64,000 nucleotides of DNA, taken from positions 186,001-250,000 of the forward strand of contig NZ_JACFTD010000003.1 in NCBI RefSeq assembly GCF_014282005.1, given 5' to 3'. A program made the position numbers and the translations under genes. Origin of the DNA: Sporosarcina sp. BP05 (lineage in GTDB: Bacteria; Bacillota; Bacilli; Bacillales_A; Planococcaceae). Below are positions 17,867 through 27,386 of the stretch, piece after piece (positions within the stretch are counted from its first letter, which is position 1; each line of letters begins with the position of its first letter). A model generated the notes under the pieces. The model saw nothing but the letters and a program-made list of their open reading frames with translations, was not told where the DNA came from and made no database searches.

Positions 17867-18385
17867 ATTAGCAAAGACATGTACGTAAATGAGGGCATCC
17901 GTGCCCGCGAGCTGCGCATTATTGATCACAACGGCGATCAGCTCGGAATCAAAACACGCACTGAGGCACTAGAAATTGCCGCTCTTGCGAATTTGGATCT
18001 TGTCCTTGTAGCTCCAACAGCGAAACCCCCAGTGGCTCGTATCATGGACCACGGAAAGTTCAAATTTGAACAGCAGAAAAAGGATCGCGAAGTCCGTAAG
18101 AATCAGAAAATCATTCTGCTTAAAGAAGTTCGGTTAAGCCCAACAATCGATGAGCATGATTTCCAGACAAAACTACGGAACGCTGTCAAGTTCCTTGAAA
18201 AAGGCGACAAAGTTAAAGCTTCAATCCGTTTTCGTGGACGTGCGATTACGCACAAGGAAATTGGACAGCGTGTCCTTGACCGTTTCGCAGAAGCGTGCAA
18301 AGATGTATCTACGGTTGAACAACGACCGAAGATGGAAGGCCGCAGCATGTTCCTAGTGCTTGCACCAACTGCTGAAAAAGAGTAA
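17867..18385 (+). CDS. infC: Translation initiation factor IF-3, AUU start codon
   Basis: IF-3 proofreads start-codon choice and keeps ribosomal subunits apart. The protein begins (M)[16 protein letters not shown], as in other Bacillales IF-3. The start codon is ATT at 17867: GGAGG (17853-17857) is 9 bases upstream, and no ATG, GTG or TTG lies at a workable distance. An in-frame ATG at 17834 lies upstream of the ribosome site and would add a non-conserved tail. AUU initiation of infC is known and allows IF-3 to limit its own synthesis. 172 aa; first gene of infC-rpmI-rplT. Confidence 0.93.
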   Translation: MSKDMYVNEGIRARELRIIDHNGDQLGIKTRTEALEIAALANLDLVLVAPTAKPPVARIMDHGKFKFEQQKKDREVRKNQKIILLKEVRLSPTIDEHDFQTKLRNAVKFLEKGDKVKASIRFRGRAITHKEIGQRVLDRFAEACKDVSTVEQRPKMEGRSMFLVLAPTAEKE

Positions 18386-18412
18386 CAATGAATGATTTAG
18401 GAGGAACAGAAC

Positions 18413-18613
18413 ATGCCAAAAATGAAAACTCACCGCGGCTCAGCGAAACGTTTCAAAAAAACCGGTTCTGGTAAATTGAAACGCGGCCGTGCTTACACAA
18501 GTCACTTGTTTGCAAACAAACCGACAAAAGCGAAACGTCACCTGCGTAAAGCTTCACTAGTTTCTTCAGGCGATTTCAAACGCATTCGTCAAATGATCAC
18601 TTACATGAAATAA
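18413..18613 (+). CDS. rpmI: 50S ribosomal protein L35
   Basis: 66-aa basic protein, [20 protein letters not shown], the invariant L35 opening. AGGAGG is upstream. It lies 27 bases after infC and 41 before rplT in the conserved operon. Confidence 0.98.
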   Translation: MPKMKTHRGSAKRFKKTGSGKLKRGRAYTSHLFANKPTKAKRHLRKASLVSSGDFKRIRQMITYMK

Positions 18614-18654
18614 TTTAAAACACAATCGGACAGAAAAGCAGGAGGTAATGAACT

Positions 18655-19014
18655 ATGCCACGCGTAAAAGGTGGAACAGTGACGCGCAAGCGTCGTAATC
18701 GAGTATTGAAATTAGCAAAAGGTTACTTTGGTTCAAAACATAGACTTTACAAGGTAGCAAACCAACAGGTAATGAAATCATTCAACTATGCATACCGTGA
18801 CCGTCGTCAGAAGAAACGTGAATTCCGTAAACTTTGGATTACACGTATCAATGCGGCTGCACGTATCAACGGTCTTTCTTACAGCACTCTAATGCACGGC
18901 TTGAAAGTAGCTGGCATTGATGTTAACCGTAAAATGCTTGCTGATCTTGCAGTGACTGACGCGCAAGCGTTCACACAACTTGCAGATGCAGCGAAAAAAT
19001 CAATCGCAAAATAA
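18655..19014 (+). CDS. rplT: 50S ribosomal protein L20
   Basis: 119 aa; opening [23 protein letters not shown] and the [14 protein letters not shown] segment are diagnostic. It is an early 23S rRNA-binding assembly protein and the likely repressor acting on the leader at 17640-17787. Last gene of the operon; terminator follows. Confidence 0.98.
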   Translation: MPRVKGGTVTRKRRNRVLKLAKGYFGSKHRLYKVANQQVMKSFNYAYRDRRQKKREFRKLWITRINAAARINGLSYSTLMHGLKVAGIDVNRKMLADLAVTDAQAFTQLADAAKKSIAK

Positions 19015-19027
19015 GAACGTCATATAG

Positions 19028-19075
19028 AAGCCGCCAAACGGCCCAGAGTTAATCTGGGTACGAGGTGGCTTTTTT
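19028..19075 (+). terminator. Terminator of infC-rpmI-rplT
   Basis: AAGCCGCC pairs with GGTGGCTT, with an inner CCCAGA/TCTGGG hairpin, then six T. Confidence 0.85.
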
Positions 19076-19320
19076 ATATAATTTAGGAAACTGTAAAATC
19101 ACATACAGTGGATAAGCTGCAACATAAAGATTGCACGTTCAGACTTCTGCGCTTTTGTTCTTGATCTACTGCGAATGTATAGTTTTTTTGTCGAAAGTTC
19201 CGCGAAAGCTGTCGTCTAGTTCACCAAGACCCTCTAACCGGATTATCGTATTATATTATTCCTTTGTGACGGCTAAACAGTGTAAAATGGTAGTAGATAA
19301 AGAAAAGAGGGGAATTTTAC

Positions 19321-19611
19321 TTGCAAACGACAATTTTAGGTTGGATTGCGATTATGTCCGTTTGGGCATTTATTACGATGGGGTATGATAAGCGGCAGGC
19401 AAAAAGAAAAGGACAACGTATACCTGAAAAGAATTTATGGACGCTTGCACTGCTTGGTGGAGGTATTGGTGCATACATCGGGATGCAAACATTCCGTCAT
19501 AAAACGAGGCGGACATCTTTCCGGATTGGCTTTCTTTTATTAGCAATTGCCTATGGAATTGGCATTCTCTATCTTCTTGGTATCACGCTGCCGGGAATGA
19601 TCGAGGCGTAA
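19321..19611 (+). CDS. ysdA: DUF1294 membrane protein (YsdA-like)
   Basis: 96 aa with three hydrophobic segments (about residues 3-20, 40-58, 70-92) and a conserved YDKRQAKRKGQRIPEKNLW loop, which places it in DUF1294. Function unknown. The TTG start at 19321 follows AGAGGGG by about 8 bases. Position directly after rplT and before ysdB matches ysdA in B. subtilis. The ~245 bases before it hold no recognisable gene. Confidence 0.88.
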   Translation: MQTTILGWIAIMSVWAFITMGYDKRQAKRKGQRIPEKNLWTLALLGGGIGAYIGMQTFRHKTRRTSFRIGFLLLAIAYGIGILYLLGITLPGMIEA

Positions 19612-19612
19612 A

Positions 19613-19634
19613 AAGCCCGCTTTTCAACGGGCTT
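19613..19634. terminator. Shared terminator of ysdA and ysdB
   Basis: AAGCCCG/CGGGCTT hairpin between two convergent genes; T-rich on one side and A-rich on the other, so it probably works in both directions. Confidence 0.75.
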
Positions 19635-19637
19635 GTA

Positions 19638-20018
19638 CTATTGTTTCATTAGTCGTTCAATTGGGTTTTTCCAACTGATAGCAGCTTTGGGGTAGTTGGT
19701 TAAGATTTTGGATGAGAGAAAATCAAAATCAGCTTTTGTGAAATCTTGAAGTTTTGTTTCATCTTTCACCCAAACGAAAATGGAGATGACGTCAATGGAA
19801 TCATCTGCTGTATCTAAATATTTTTCACCTTCAAACATAGCACCTTTATACGATAGGAAGAAATTTTTCCGCACATTTTTCACTTCATCATAGAAATAAT
19901 ACTTGTCCTCCGCATATGCACCATCAAGTTTTCGTTTTGGGTCCGTCAAATAACGAATCCCGCGGTAGAATAAATAAACGATAAAGGCAATAATGATAAA
20001 GCGGATAAGCAACCCCAT
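19638..20018 (-). CDS. ysdB: SigW-pathway protein YsdB
   Basis: 126 aa with one N-terminal transmembrane helix (residues 3-20) followed by a soluble domain (DPKRKLDGAYAEDKYYFYDE...FFLSYKGAMFEGEKYL). The family is known in B. subtilis as part of the SigW cell-envelope stress regulon. A near-ideal SigW promoter is found upstream at 20081-20054, which supports the same control here. Molecular activity is unknown. Confidence 0.9.
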   Translation of the reverse strand: MGLLIRFIIIAFIVYLFYRGIRYLTDPKRKLDGAYAEDKYYFYDEVKNVRKNFFLSYKGAMFEGEKYLDTADDSIDVISIFVWVKDETKLQDFTKADFDFLSSKILTNYPKAAISWKNPIERLMKQ

Positions 20019-20053
20019 AACGGATCCCCCTTACGAATTTATAGATACTATCT

Positions 20054-20081
20054 TATACGGATGGAAATCTAAAAAGTTTCA
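20054..20081 (-). promoter_or_regulatory. SigW promoter of ysdB
   Basis: TGAAAC (20081-20076), 16-base spacer, CGTATA (20059-20054). This is the SigW consensus (TGAAAC-N16-CGTA) with no mismatch, 36 bases before the ysdB start. Confidence 0.88.
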
Positions 20082-20110
20082 ATATAGTTAAAAAACTGGA
20101 GGTTATTTAT

Positions 20111-20596
20111 ATGCAATTGTCAAAACTATTTACCATGCAACGTGAACTCGATTTATTTATCCAAAATAACAGGGAGAAACAAACAGATGTTTTTCAAGAA
20201 AAAGGACTTGCACTTCTAATTGAACTCGCGGAACTTGCGAATGAAACGCGTTGTTTCAAATTTTGGAGTACAAAAGGTCCTTCAGATGATGCTGTGATTC
20301 TTGAAGAATATGTGGACTCAATTCATTTCCTTCTTTCCCTGGGTATTGAAAAGGACTTACATACGCTTACAAACTGGCCGGAAGGTGAAGTTAAAGGAGA
20401 GCTAACACAATTATTCCTAGAAACCACGGCTGCGATACACTGCTTCTTGAATGAACTTGACATGATCGCCTATGAGAAAGTCTGGATTCATTATGGAGCC
20501 ATTGCCAAAAAACTTGGTTTCACAAATGAAGATATTATTAGTGCGTATTTAGCAAAGAATGAAGAAAATTATAACCGTCAAAAAACAGGTTATTAA
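20111..20596 (+). CDS. dUTP diphosphatase, dimeric all-alpha type
   Basis: 161 aa. Hydrolyses dUTP to dUMP, keeping uracil out of DNA and feeding thymidylate synthesis. The all-alpha dUTPase/MazG-like metal site is visible as ELAELANE (ExxxE) and EEYVDSIHF (ExxxD), with the conserved FKFW between them. It is unrelated in fold to trimeric Dut. It lies divergent from ysdB. Confidence 0.88.
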   Translation: MQLSKLFTMQRELDLFIQNNREKQTDVFQEKGLALLIELAELANETRCFKFWSTKGPSDDAVILEEYVDSIHFLLSLGIEKDLHTLTNWPEGEVKGELTQLFLETTAAIHCFLNELDMIAYEKVWIHYGAIAKKLGFTNEDIISAYLAKNEENYNRQKTGY

Positions 20597-20624
20597 TTGT
20601 TTTATAGAAAAATCAAAAAATAGA

Positions 20625-20653
20625 TTGACAGAAGCCTCTAGATAAAAAATAAT
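20625..20653 (+). promoter_or_regulatory. Promoter of the XRE/phosphoesterase pair
   Basis: TTGACA (20625-20630), 17-base spacer, AATAAT (20648-20653). Confidence 0.65.
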
Positions 20654-20687
20654 AGAGTTGTATATAAACTTTTTAGGGGGCGTAAAT

Positions 20688-21188
20688 GTGAACGATTGGA
20701 ACAAAGAGGATTTTGGTATAAGGTTAAAAAAATTGCGTGAAGAACGCGGATTATCAATGATGGCATTCGGAGCAGCTATTGGAACATCAGCAAGTCGTAT
20801 TAAAGACTGGGAAAAAGGGAAAAATGCTCCATCGGCGGCTTGGGTGGCAAAAATATCTGAACGGTTTAATGTTTCAACTGATGAGCTGATTCTTGGGAAT
20901 TCGAAGACATCAAAGCCATTTAAAAGCACAGGATCTGCAAATGTCGATATGCTTTATGATAAATTAAGGGAAAACGTTATCAGCGATATAGAAATGCATG
21001 AACAAGAACAAATTCTGCACTCAGACGAACTGTATGCAGAACTTGATGCTATACACAAAGAAACGTATAGAAGCGGAAAGGGCAGAAAACGTGCAGAAAT
21101 CGAAATGCTTGCGATAATGACAGAACTGCCGAAAAAAGAGGTCCTTGAACTTTTAGAACTTGCAAGGTTGAAAAAACGCTGGTTGTAA
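20688..21188 (+). CDS. XRE-family helix-turn-helix regulator
   Basis: 166 aa. N-terminal HTH_XRE domain (GIRLKKLREERGLSMMAFGAAIG...WEKGKNAPS), then a coiled, acidic middle and a C-terminal LPKKEVLELLELARLKKRW helix. GTG 20688 is the start: GGGGG (20676-20680) is 7 bases upstream; the in-frame TTG at 20658 precedes the ribosome site. Its TAATG overlap with the next gene indicates coupling, so it may regulate the phosphoesterase or itself. Confidence 0.85.
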   Translation: MNDWNKEDFGIRLKKLREERGLSMMAFGAAIGTSASRIKDWEKGKNAPSAAWVAKISERFNVSTDELILGNSKTSKPFKSTGSANVDMLYDKLRENVISDIEMHEQEQILHSDELYAELDAIHKETYRSGKGRKRAEIEMLAIMTELPKKEVLELLELARLKKRWL

Positions 21189-22066
21189 TGAAAACAACTG
21201 CGAATACAATGGGGAAAAAGATACCGTTGCGACGTAAATGGTTTTTCATCTTAATCATAATTGTCCTTCTAAGTTTTTTCCTATATAAAGGAAATATGAC
21301 AGTCGGGGTAACGCGTTATGAAATTGTGTCGGACAAAATCCCTGATAGTTTCGACAAATATACGATCGTCCAGATTTCAGATTTACATGATGCTGAATTC
21401 GGTGAAAACCACTCGAAGGTTGTTAATAAGGTGAAGATGATTACGCCCCAAGCGATATTCATTACAGGTGATTTTATCGACAGTAACCGCTACGATCTAG
21501 AGAAAAGCGTGATTCTTATTGAAGAGCTACAATTTGTCGCACCAATCTATTACGTGACAGGAAATCATGAAATTGCTACGCAGGATATGGACCGTATTCG
21601 GGGAGCTCTCGAAGACCTGGGGGTTCGAGTCTTATCGAATGAAGCGGATGTAATTACATTGTTTCCTGATAGCTCAATAGCGATTGGTGGAATTGAAGAT
21701 CCGCTGGCAAGTGGGCTTGAAGATGATGAAGCCATTAAGGTATCGATTGAACAAGCATTTGAAAATATCCCTGATGAGATGTTTAAAGTGCTATTATCAC
21801 ATAGACCGGAACAATTCGATGTATACGCTGAAGCAGGGATAGATGTGACGTTCAGTGGCCATGCTCATGGCGGACAGTTTCGAATACCTGGGATAGGCGG
21901 CCTCGTTTCACCTGGGCAAGGCTGGTTTCCTAACTATACATCGGGCGTCCATGAGAAGGATGGCAGCCACTTGGTAGTCAGTCGGGGCCTAGGTAATAGC
22001 ATTATTCCCGTGCGGCTGTTCAATCAACCGGAAATAGTTGTTGTCACATTACGCAAAATAGAATAG
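21188..22066 (+). CDS. Membrane-anchored metallophosphoesterase
   Basis: 292 aa with one N-terminal transmembrane helix (residues ~18-36) and an exported calcineurin-like domain. All metal-site motifs are present: QISDLHD, TGDFIDS, GNHE, LSHRPE and GHAHGG. This group (YkuE/YkoQ-like) hydrolyses phosphodiesters or phospholipid head groups, but the substrate cannot be read here. The start ATG overlaps the TAA of the regulator gene by 1 base. A terminator follows. Confidence 0.9.
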   Translation: MKTTANTMGKKIPLRRKWFFILIIIVLLSFFLYKGNMTVGVTRYEIVSDKIPDSFDKYTIVQISDLHDAEFGENHSKVVNKVKMITPQAIFITGDFIDSNRYDLEKSVILIEELQFVAPIYYVTGNHEIATQDMDRIRGALEDLGVRVLSNEADVITLFPDSSIAIGGIEDPLASGLEDDEAIKVSIEQAFENIPDEMFKVLLSHRPEQFDVYAEAGIDVTFSGHAHGGQFRIPGIGGLVSPGQGWFPNYTSGVHEKDGSHLVVSRGLGNSIIPVRLFNQPEIVVVTLRKIE

Positions 22067-22071
22067 TCATA

Positions 22072-22102
22072 GCCTCCTTTCATTTATTGAAGGAGGTTTT
22101 TT
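22072..22102 (+). terminator. Terminator after the phosphoesterase gene
   Basis: CCTCCTT/AAGGAGG stem with a 10-base loop, then six T. Confidence 0.85.
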
Positions 22103-22128
22103 GAGTTAAGAATAGTAACAGAATCTAT

Positions 22129-22852
22129 CACGTTTGTTGATTAACCATTTGTTTGCATAAAATACTGGTGAGAAGGGCTTGGAATACACCGTTTTCGCTT
22201 GACTCATTTCGGTCCGCGTTCGGCGAAATAATCACGACAGATTTACCGTGGGGGCCCCGGTGTGTCTAGGAATGACTTCGTCATTCCTAGACACACCCTT
22301 CTCGGTCATCCTGTTGCGAATAGCTGCCTGTCGCGTACCTACAATGTTCAAGTGAAAAATGCAGCTGCTTTGAAAGAAAAGAATAGGTGACATTCTTTAG
22401 AGAGTGTAAGTGCCCGAAGATACAATTTCGAGCACTCTTACACGTTGTACAATGCGTTCCGTGCTTACTTTTAGGAAAGTGTATACATCTAATCATGTGA
22501 TGCCTTTTAGAAAGTGACACTTCTTTTAAATAAAAAGAAAAAACCATAAAGAAAGCATAAGCCGCCAAAATTGCATCTTTGGCGGCTCTTCTCCAGTTAA
22601 GAAGCCCGCTATTCTTTCGTCCCAAAAAGCTTCAGCACTACGTGTATTCATGCATTTGGAGCGCGACGGATGAATGACCCCCATACGATTAACGAAAAAA
22701 TATGTGGGGATGCGACGAAGTCGCATCCCCATAGATCAAGATATCCCGGTAATGGTATAGAAGTCGTTCAATCTAAAGCAATCCAAATGCAACTATACAC
22801 ATAGCTGTGTGATCATGTTTTTTTGGTTAATCTTAGTTAATTAACAGACGTG
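22129..22852 (+). mobile_element. Non-autonomous MITE-like element, copy 1, with hairpin-rich interior
   Basis: 724 bp with related ends: left CACGTTTGTTGATTAACCA, and the right end reversed reads CACGTCTGTTAATTAACTA. It is flanked by a perfect 9-bp direct repeat AGAATCTAT (22120-22128 and 22853-22861). No credible gene is present. The interior folds into several hairpins: a 17-bp perfect stem at 22260-22296, a stem around GTGCCCGAA/TTCGAGCAC (about 22406-22448), AGCCGCCAAA/TTTGGCGGCT (22560-22587) and an 11-bp stem with GAA loop at 22706-22730. The reverse complement of copy 2 (35285-35982) aligns along its whole length. Transposition by a transposase encoded elsewhere is inferred; a structured RNA role is possible. 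Confidence 0.8.
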
Positions 22853-23022
22853 AGAATCTATTGTGAAACTCCATTAAATAACTGCTATTCTCATTTGTCG
22901 AAATAGGTTATAATATGAACTTAATGTGAAAATATCCGTGGGTAAGGATAAAGGTATTTTTTTTTGCATGTATATAGGGAGTTACACTGCGAATGTTAAT
23001 AATGGAATCGGGGGAACTAGAA

Positions 23023-24438
23023 ATGATTGAAAGCGCTTTAAATTGGATTGTAACGACGGGAAATAACCTTTTATGGTCGTATATCCTGATTGGTTTGCTA
23101 ATTGGTTTAGGTATTTATTTTACGATTCGAACGAAATTTGTACAGTTCCGCCTATTTGGTGAAATGTTTAAACTTATAGTTGAAAAGCCGGAAGTGAAGG
23201 GGGGTATATCATCCTTTCAAGCGTTTACAATTAGTGCAGCATCACGAGTTGGAACGGGGAATATTACTGGGGTCGCCCTTGCGATTGGCATCGGGGGCCC
23301 TGGCGCTATTTTTTGGATGTGGGTCATTGCGATAATTGGAATGGCGACTGCGTTTATCGAAAGTACGCTCGCACAAGTGTATAAAGTGAAGGACGGTGAT
23401 ACGTTCCGCGGAGGGCCTGCTTATTATATGCAAAGTGCCCTTGGCAATCGAAAGCTTGGTATCATATTCGCCGTTTTGCTGACTCTTTGTTTCGGTTTCA
23501 TTTTTAATGCTGTACAGTCAAATACAATTAGTTTATCTTTCAATAGTGTGTTTCATATTGAAAAATGGGTGATTGGGTTAGTTCTAATTTTTATAACGGC
23601 TCTTGTAATTTTCGGCGGCGTTAAACGGATTGCTCATGTTACACAAATCTTTGTTCCGATTATGGCCATTCTTTATATTGCTGTTGCCTTTTATGTCGTT
23701 ATTATGAATATAAGTGAGGTTCCTGCAGTATTTAAACTGATCTTCACGAGCGCATTTGGCATGAACGAAGCGGTCGGTGGAGCTGTAGGTGCGGCAATTA
23801 TGCAAGGAGTGCGACGTGGACTATTCTCCAACGAGGCGGGGATGGGGAGTGTGCCGAACGCTGCGGCAGTAGCAAGTACATCTCATCCAGCAAAACAGGG
23901 CCTTGTGCAAAGTCTTGGTGTGTTTTTTGATACAATCATCATCTGTTCAGCAACGGCGTTCATTATTATTCTTGCCGATCTTTATAATACAGGTGAAGTG
24001 GATGGGATTCTTTTGACGCAGACATCCCTTGGCGTCCATGTAGGGGAATGGGCACCTTATTTCTTAGCGATTGCCATTCTGTTTTTTGCTTTCAGTTCGA
24101 TTATAGGAAACTATTATTATGGTGAGACGAATATTGAATTTATCAACGCGAATAAAATATGGCTAACTCTTTACCGTTTTGGCGTGCTCGCGATGGTCAT
24201 GTTTGGAACGCTTGCAAAAGTAGATCTTGTTTGGAACATGGCGGACCTCTTCATGGGGATGATGGCAGTCATTAACCTTATAGTTATCTTCCTTCTAGGG
24301 AAAGTGGCATTCAAAACTCTAGATGATTATACAAATCAACGAAAAAGAGGACTCAATCCTGTATTCAAGGCTAGTACGATTCCAGGTCTGAAAGGCACGG
24401 AATGTTGGGAAGATGAAAAGGTAAACGACCGCAACTAA
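23023..24438 (+). CDS. Sodium:alanine (AGCS family) symporter
   Basis: 471-aa integral membrane protein of the alanine/glycine:cation symporter family, importing small neutral amino acids with Na+. Family signatures include SRVGTGNITGVALAIGIGGPGAIFWMW and FSNEAGMGSVPNAAA. About ten hydrophobic helices. ATG 23023 is preferred: GGGGA lies 8 bases upstream and MIESALNWI is a typical start; ATG 22993, preceded by AGGGAG, is an alternative adding 10 residues. A TATAAT at 22909-22914 may be the -10 box. It begins about 170 bases after the mobile element. Confidence 0.93.
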   Translation: MIESALNWIVTTGNNLLWSYILIGLLIGLGIYFTIRTKFVQFRLFGEMFKLIVEKPEVKGGISSFQAFTISAASRVGTGNITGVALAIGIGGPGAIFWMWVIAIIGMATAFIESTLAQVYKVKDGDTFRGGPAYYMQSALGNRKLGIIFAVLLTLCFGFIFNAVQSNTISLSFNSVFHIEKWVIGLVLIFITALVIFGGVKRIAHVTQIFVPIMAILYIAVAFYVVIMNISEVPAVFKLIFTSAFGMNEAVGGAVGAAIMQGVRRGLFSNEAGMGSVPNAAAVASTSHPAKQGLVQSLGVFFDTIIICSATAFIIILADLYNTGEVDGILLTQTSLGVHVGEWAPYFLAIAILFFAFSSIIGNYYYGETNIEFINANKIWLTLYRFGVLAMVMFGTLAKVDLVWNMADLFMGMMAVINLIVIFLLGKVAFKTLDDYTNQRKRGLNPVFKASTIPGLKGTECWEDEKVNDRN

Positions 24439-24457
24439 AAGATTACTTGAATTGATA

Positions 24458-24503
24458 AGAAGGCAAGAAACCTATTTGAGTAATAATTGGTTTCTTGCCT
24501 TCT
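24458..24503. terminator. Hairpin after the symporter gene
   Basis: Perfect 15-bp stem AGAAGGCAAGAAACC/GGTTTCTTGCCTTCT with a 16-base loop; the following T tract is weak. Confidence 0.65.
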
Positions 24504-24593
24504 CTTACTTTGTATACTATTTCAAAGAGTGTGAAAATTATTTTCTATTAAGGTATGATAGAGGTAGTATGCACTCAAGAAAGGATGATCAAG

Positions 24594-25577
24594 ATGAAAG
24601 CATTTATCCATGAATTCGGGCAGTTGAAAATAGGTGACATGAAAGAACCAGTTGCAGCAAGTGGTGAAGTCGTTGTCGCCATAAGGACGGCTGGTTTGAA
24701 CCGTCGGGACTTATATATACCTGGACGTAGGGGGAATGAGGCACAAGCATTGACGCTAGGATCTGACGGCGCGGGAGTTATCGAGTCAATAGGTGCAGGG
24801 GTAACAGCGTTTGCGGTAGGGGATGAAGTAATGATTAACCCTTCGCTACGTTGGTTTGAAAATAGTGATGCACCACCGGTGGAGTTTGATATTTTAGGAA
24901 TGCCTGATAATGGGACGTTTGCAGAGAAAATTGCTATTTCGGATGAACAGATTGAACGGAAACCCGCCCACTTATCGTGGGAAGAGGCAGCGGTACTTTC
25001 GTTAGCAGGGTTAACAGGCTATCGTGCACTATTCACTAAAGGGGGATTGAAATCGGGTGATACAGTTTTCATCCCAGGTGCCGGCAGTGGAGTAGCTACG
25101 TATCTTATTTCATTCGCCAAAAACGTTGGGGCACGTGTAATTGTCACTTCGCGCAGTGAAGCTAAGCGCAAACAGGCCCTTGAACTTGGTGCGGACATCG
25201 CTCTTGATACGAATGGGGATTGGAACAAGGAGCTAGAAGGGGAGACAATCGACCTCGTTATCGAAAGTGTAGGCCGTGCGACGTTTAATCGTTCACTTAG
25301 TTTATTGAAAAAAGGCGGGCGCATTGTCGTGTTTGGTGCAACGACTGACGATACAGTTGACTTGGACTTACGCGCGTTTTTCTATGGACAGTACCAACTT
25401 TTCGGATCTACGTTAGGGAGCCGGGAAGAGTTACGTGACATGATTGCACACGTCGAAAAATATGGGACACATCCAATTGTTGATAAAGTGTTCAATTTGG
25501 ACGAAGCGGCAGAGGCATTTGATTATATTGAAGAGGGTAAGCAGTTTGGAAAAGTAGTACTGCGAGTAACGAAATGA
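24594..25577 (+). CDS. Zinc-less alcohol dehydrogenase/quinone oxidoreductase-like protein (YogA-like)
   Basis: 327-aa MDR-superfamily NADPH oxidoreductase. N-terminal GroES-like domain (AGLNRRDLYIPGRRG, GSDGAGVIESIG) and Rossmann domain with GAGSGVATYLISFAK. The Cys cluster of structural-zinc alcohol dehydrogenases is missing, which favours the quinone-oxidoreductase side. It resembles B. subtilis YogA; substrate unknown. ATG 24594 follows AAAGGA by 8 bases; an in-frame upstream start is rejected because the family opening is MKAFIHEFG. Confidence 0.82.
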   Translation: MKAFIHEFGQLKIGDMKEPVAASGEVVVAIRTAGLNRRDLYIPGRRGNEAQALTLGSDGAGVIESIGAGVTAFAVGDEVMINPSLRWFENSDAPPVEFDILGMPDNGTFAEKIAISDEQIERKPAHLSWEEAAVLSLAGLTGYRALFTKGGLKSGDTVFIPGAGSGVATYLISFAKNVGARVIVTSRSEAKRKQALELGADIALDTNGDWNKELEGETIDLVIESVGRATFNRSLSLLKKGGRIVVFGATTDDTVDLDLRAFFYGQYQLFGSTLGSREELRDMIAHVEKYGTHPIVDKVFNLDEAAEAFDYIEEGKQFGKVVLRVTK

Positions 25578-25679
25578 CGTAGCACTTCGATTATTTAATA
25601 ATGCCATACAAAAGTCACTGAGATATCCCTGCCTTTGGATAAAGTCAGGGTATACAAAAATGAAAAAGGTGGGGCAGAC

Positions 25680-27359
25680 ATGACAAAAAAAGTATCGCCA
25701 CTAACTGATTTAGAAATAGCATCACAGGCCACGATGAAATCGATTTGGACGATAGCTAAACAAGCTGGCATACCCGAAGAGGCGGTCGAACCATACGGCA
25801 GATTCAAAGCAAAGATTGATATAACAAAGTTATCTGAGACTAGCAAGGATGGAAAAGTTGTTCTTGTCACGGCAATCAGTCCAACACCGGCGGGGGAAGG
25901 AAAGTCGACCGTCACCGTAGGGCTTGCTGACGCCCTTTCAAAGCTTGGAGAAAAAACGATGATTGCATTACGCGAGCCATCCCTTGGACCTGTTATGGGG
26001 ATGAAGGGCGGGGCTACAGGAGGTGGTTATGCTCAGGTGTTGCCGATGGAGGAAATTAATCTGCATTTTAATGGTGATATTCATGCAATCACGACTGCGA
26101 ATAATGCACTTAGTGCACTGATAGATAATCATCTTCACCACGGAAATCTGCTCCGGATTGACCCGCGGAGAATTACTTGGAAACGTGTCTTGGATATGAA
26201 TGATCGCGCATTACGCAATATAACAATTGGGCTCGGTGGTCCTGCACAAGGAGTTCCAAGAGAAGATGGTTTCGATATTACCGTAGCATCTGAAATTATG
26301 GCGGTTTTCTGTTTAGCGACAAGCCTGCAAGACTTGAAAGAAAGACTTGCACGTATCGTTATCGGTTATACGTATGACAAAGAGGCAGTTACGGTACGAG
26401 ACCTTGGAGTTCAGGGGGCATTGGTACTTCTACTGAAAGAGGCATTCAAACCAAACCTTGTGCAGACAATTGAAGGGACACCGGCACTAATTCATGGTGG
26501 ACCTTTTGCGAACATTGCGCACGGCTGTAACTCATTAATTGCAACAAACACGGCACGTAAACTTGCTGATATTGTCGTTACAGAAGCTGGATTCGGGGCA
26601 GATTTAGGTGCGGAGAAATTCATGAATATAAAAGCACGTCAAGGTGGATTCTCACCTGATGCGGTTGTCATTGTCGCGACGGTACGTGCGTTTAAAATGC
26701 ATGGCGGGGTTCCGAAAAGTCAGCTTGCAAGGGAAAATGTTCAGGCGGTTACGGATGGAATGGTCAACTTAGCTAAGCATATTGATACCATCCGTGCATT
26801 TGGTGTTCAGCCGGTGGTTGCGTTGAACAAGTTCATCGCGGATACTGCCGCCGAACTGGAAGTTATTTTTGAGTGGTGTGAGGAAAATGACATAAGGGTA
26901 GCGCTCACTGACGTCTGGGAACGCGGTGGAGAAGGTGGCATTGCGTTGGCACAAGAAGTTTTAAAGCTTCTGGACGAACCGAATAACTTCGCTCCACTCT
27001 ATGATGTAGAACAGCCTGTAAGCGATAAAATCACAGCTATTGTTCAAAAGGTATACGGGGGATTGGGGGTTGTGTTTACAGATCAAGCCTTAAAAGATCT
27101 TAAAGACATCGAGAACAACGGCTGGGGTATTTTACCGATTTGCATGGCCAAAACACAGTATTCATTTTCAGATGATCCGAAATTACTTGGGCGCCCTGAA
27201 GAGTTCACCATTACTGTTAGAAAAATCATTCCGAAACTTGGAGCTGGATTCCTTGTCTGCTTGACTGGGGATATTATGACGATGCCCGGGTTGCCGAAAA
27301 CGCCTGCAGCCCTTCACATGGATATTGATACACAAGGCAATGCTGTAGGGTTAATGTGA
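25680..27359 (+). CDS. fhs: Formate-tetrahydrofolate ligase
   Basis: 559 aa. ATP-dependent synthesis of 10-formyl-THF from formate, feeding one-carbon metabolism. The nucleotide-binding loop TPAGEGKST, the glycine-rich [24 protein letters not shown] and [16 protein letters not shown] are diagnostic. ATG 25680 follows AAGGTGGGG; the frame continues upstream to 25635, but that extension is not family-like. Expressed alone; no folate riboswitch is visible in the 100 bases upstream. Confidence 0.97.
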   Translation: MTKKVSPLTDLEIASQATMKSIWTIAKQAGIPEEAVEPYGRFKAKIDITKLSETSKDGKVVLVTAISPTPAGEGKSTVTVGLADALSKLGEKTMIALREPSLGPVMGMKGGATGGGYAQVLPMEEINLHFNGDIHAITTANNALSALIDNHLHHGNLLRIDPRRITWKRVLDMNDRALRNITIGLGGPAQGVPREDGFDITVASEIMAVFCLATSLQDLKERLARIVIGYTYDKEAVTVRDLGVQGALVLLLKEAFKPNLVQTIEGTPALIHGGPFANIAHGCNSLIATNTARKLADIVVTEAGFGADLGAEKFMNIKARQGGFSPDAVVIVATVRAFKMHGGVPKSQLARENVQAVTDGMVNLAKHIDTIRAFGVQPVVALNKFIADTAAELEVIFEWCEENDIRVALTDVWERGGEGGIALAQEVLKLLDEPNNFAPLYDVEQPVSDKITAIVQKVYGGLGVVFTDQALKDLKDIENNGWGILPICMAKTQYSFSDDPKLLGRPEEFTITVRKIIPKLGAGFLVCLTGDIMTMPGLPKTPAALHMDIDTQGNAVGLM

Positions 27360-27386
27360 TTTTTGAAATTGTGAATAGGTAAGAAA

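Noticed and set aside
19131..19388. Open frame overlapping the ysdA start
   Set aside because: No ribosome site, unusual composition, and overlap with a conserved gene in another frame.
22287..22732. Minus-strand open frames inside element copy 1 (22287-22625 and 22526-22732)
   Set aside because: They lack ribosome sites, run through the hairpins, and have no counterpart in copy 2.
25578..25679. Folate riboswitch before fhs
   Set aside because: The 100-base gap shows no recognisable conserved core and no expression platform.
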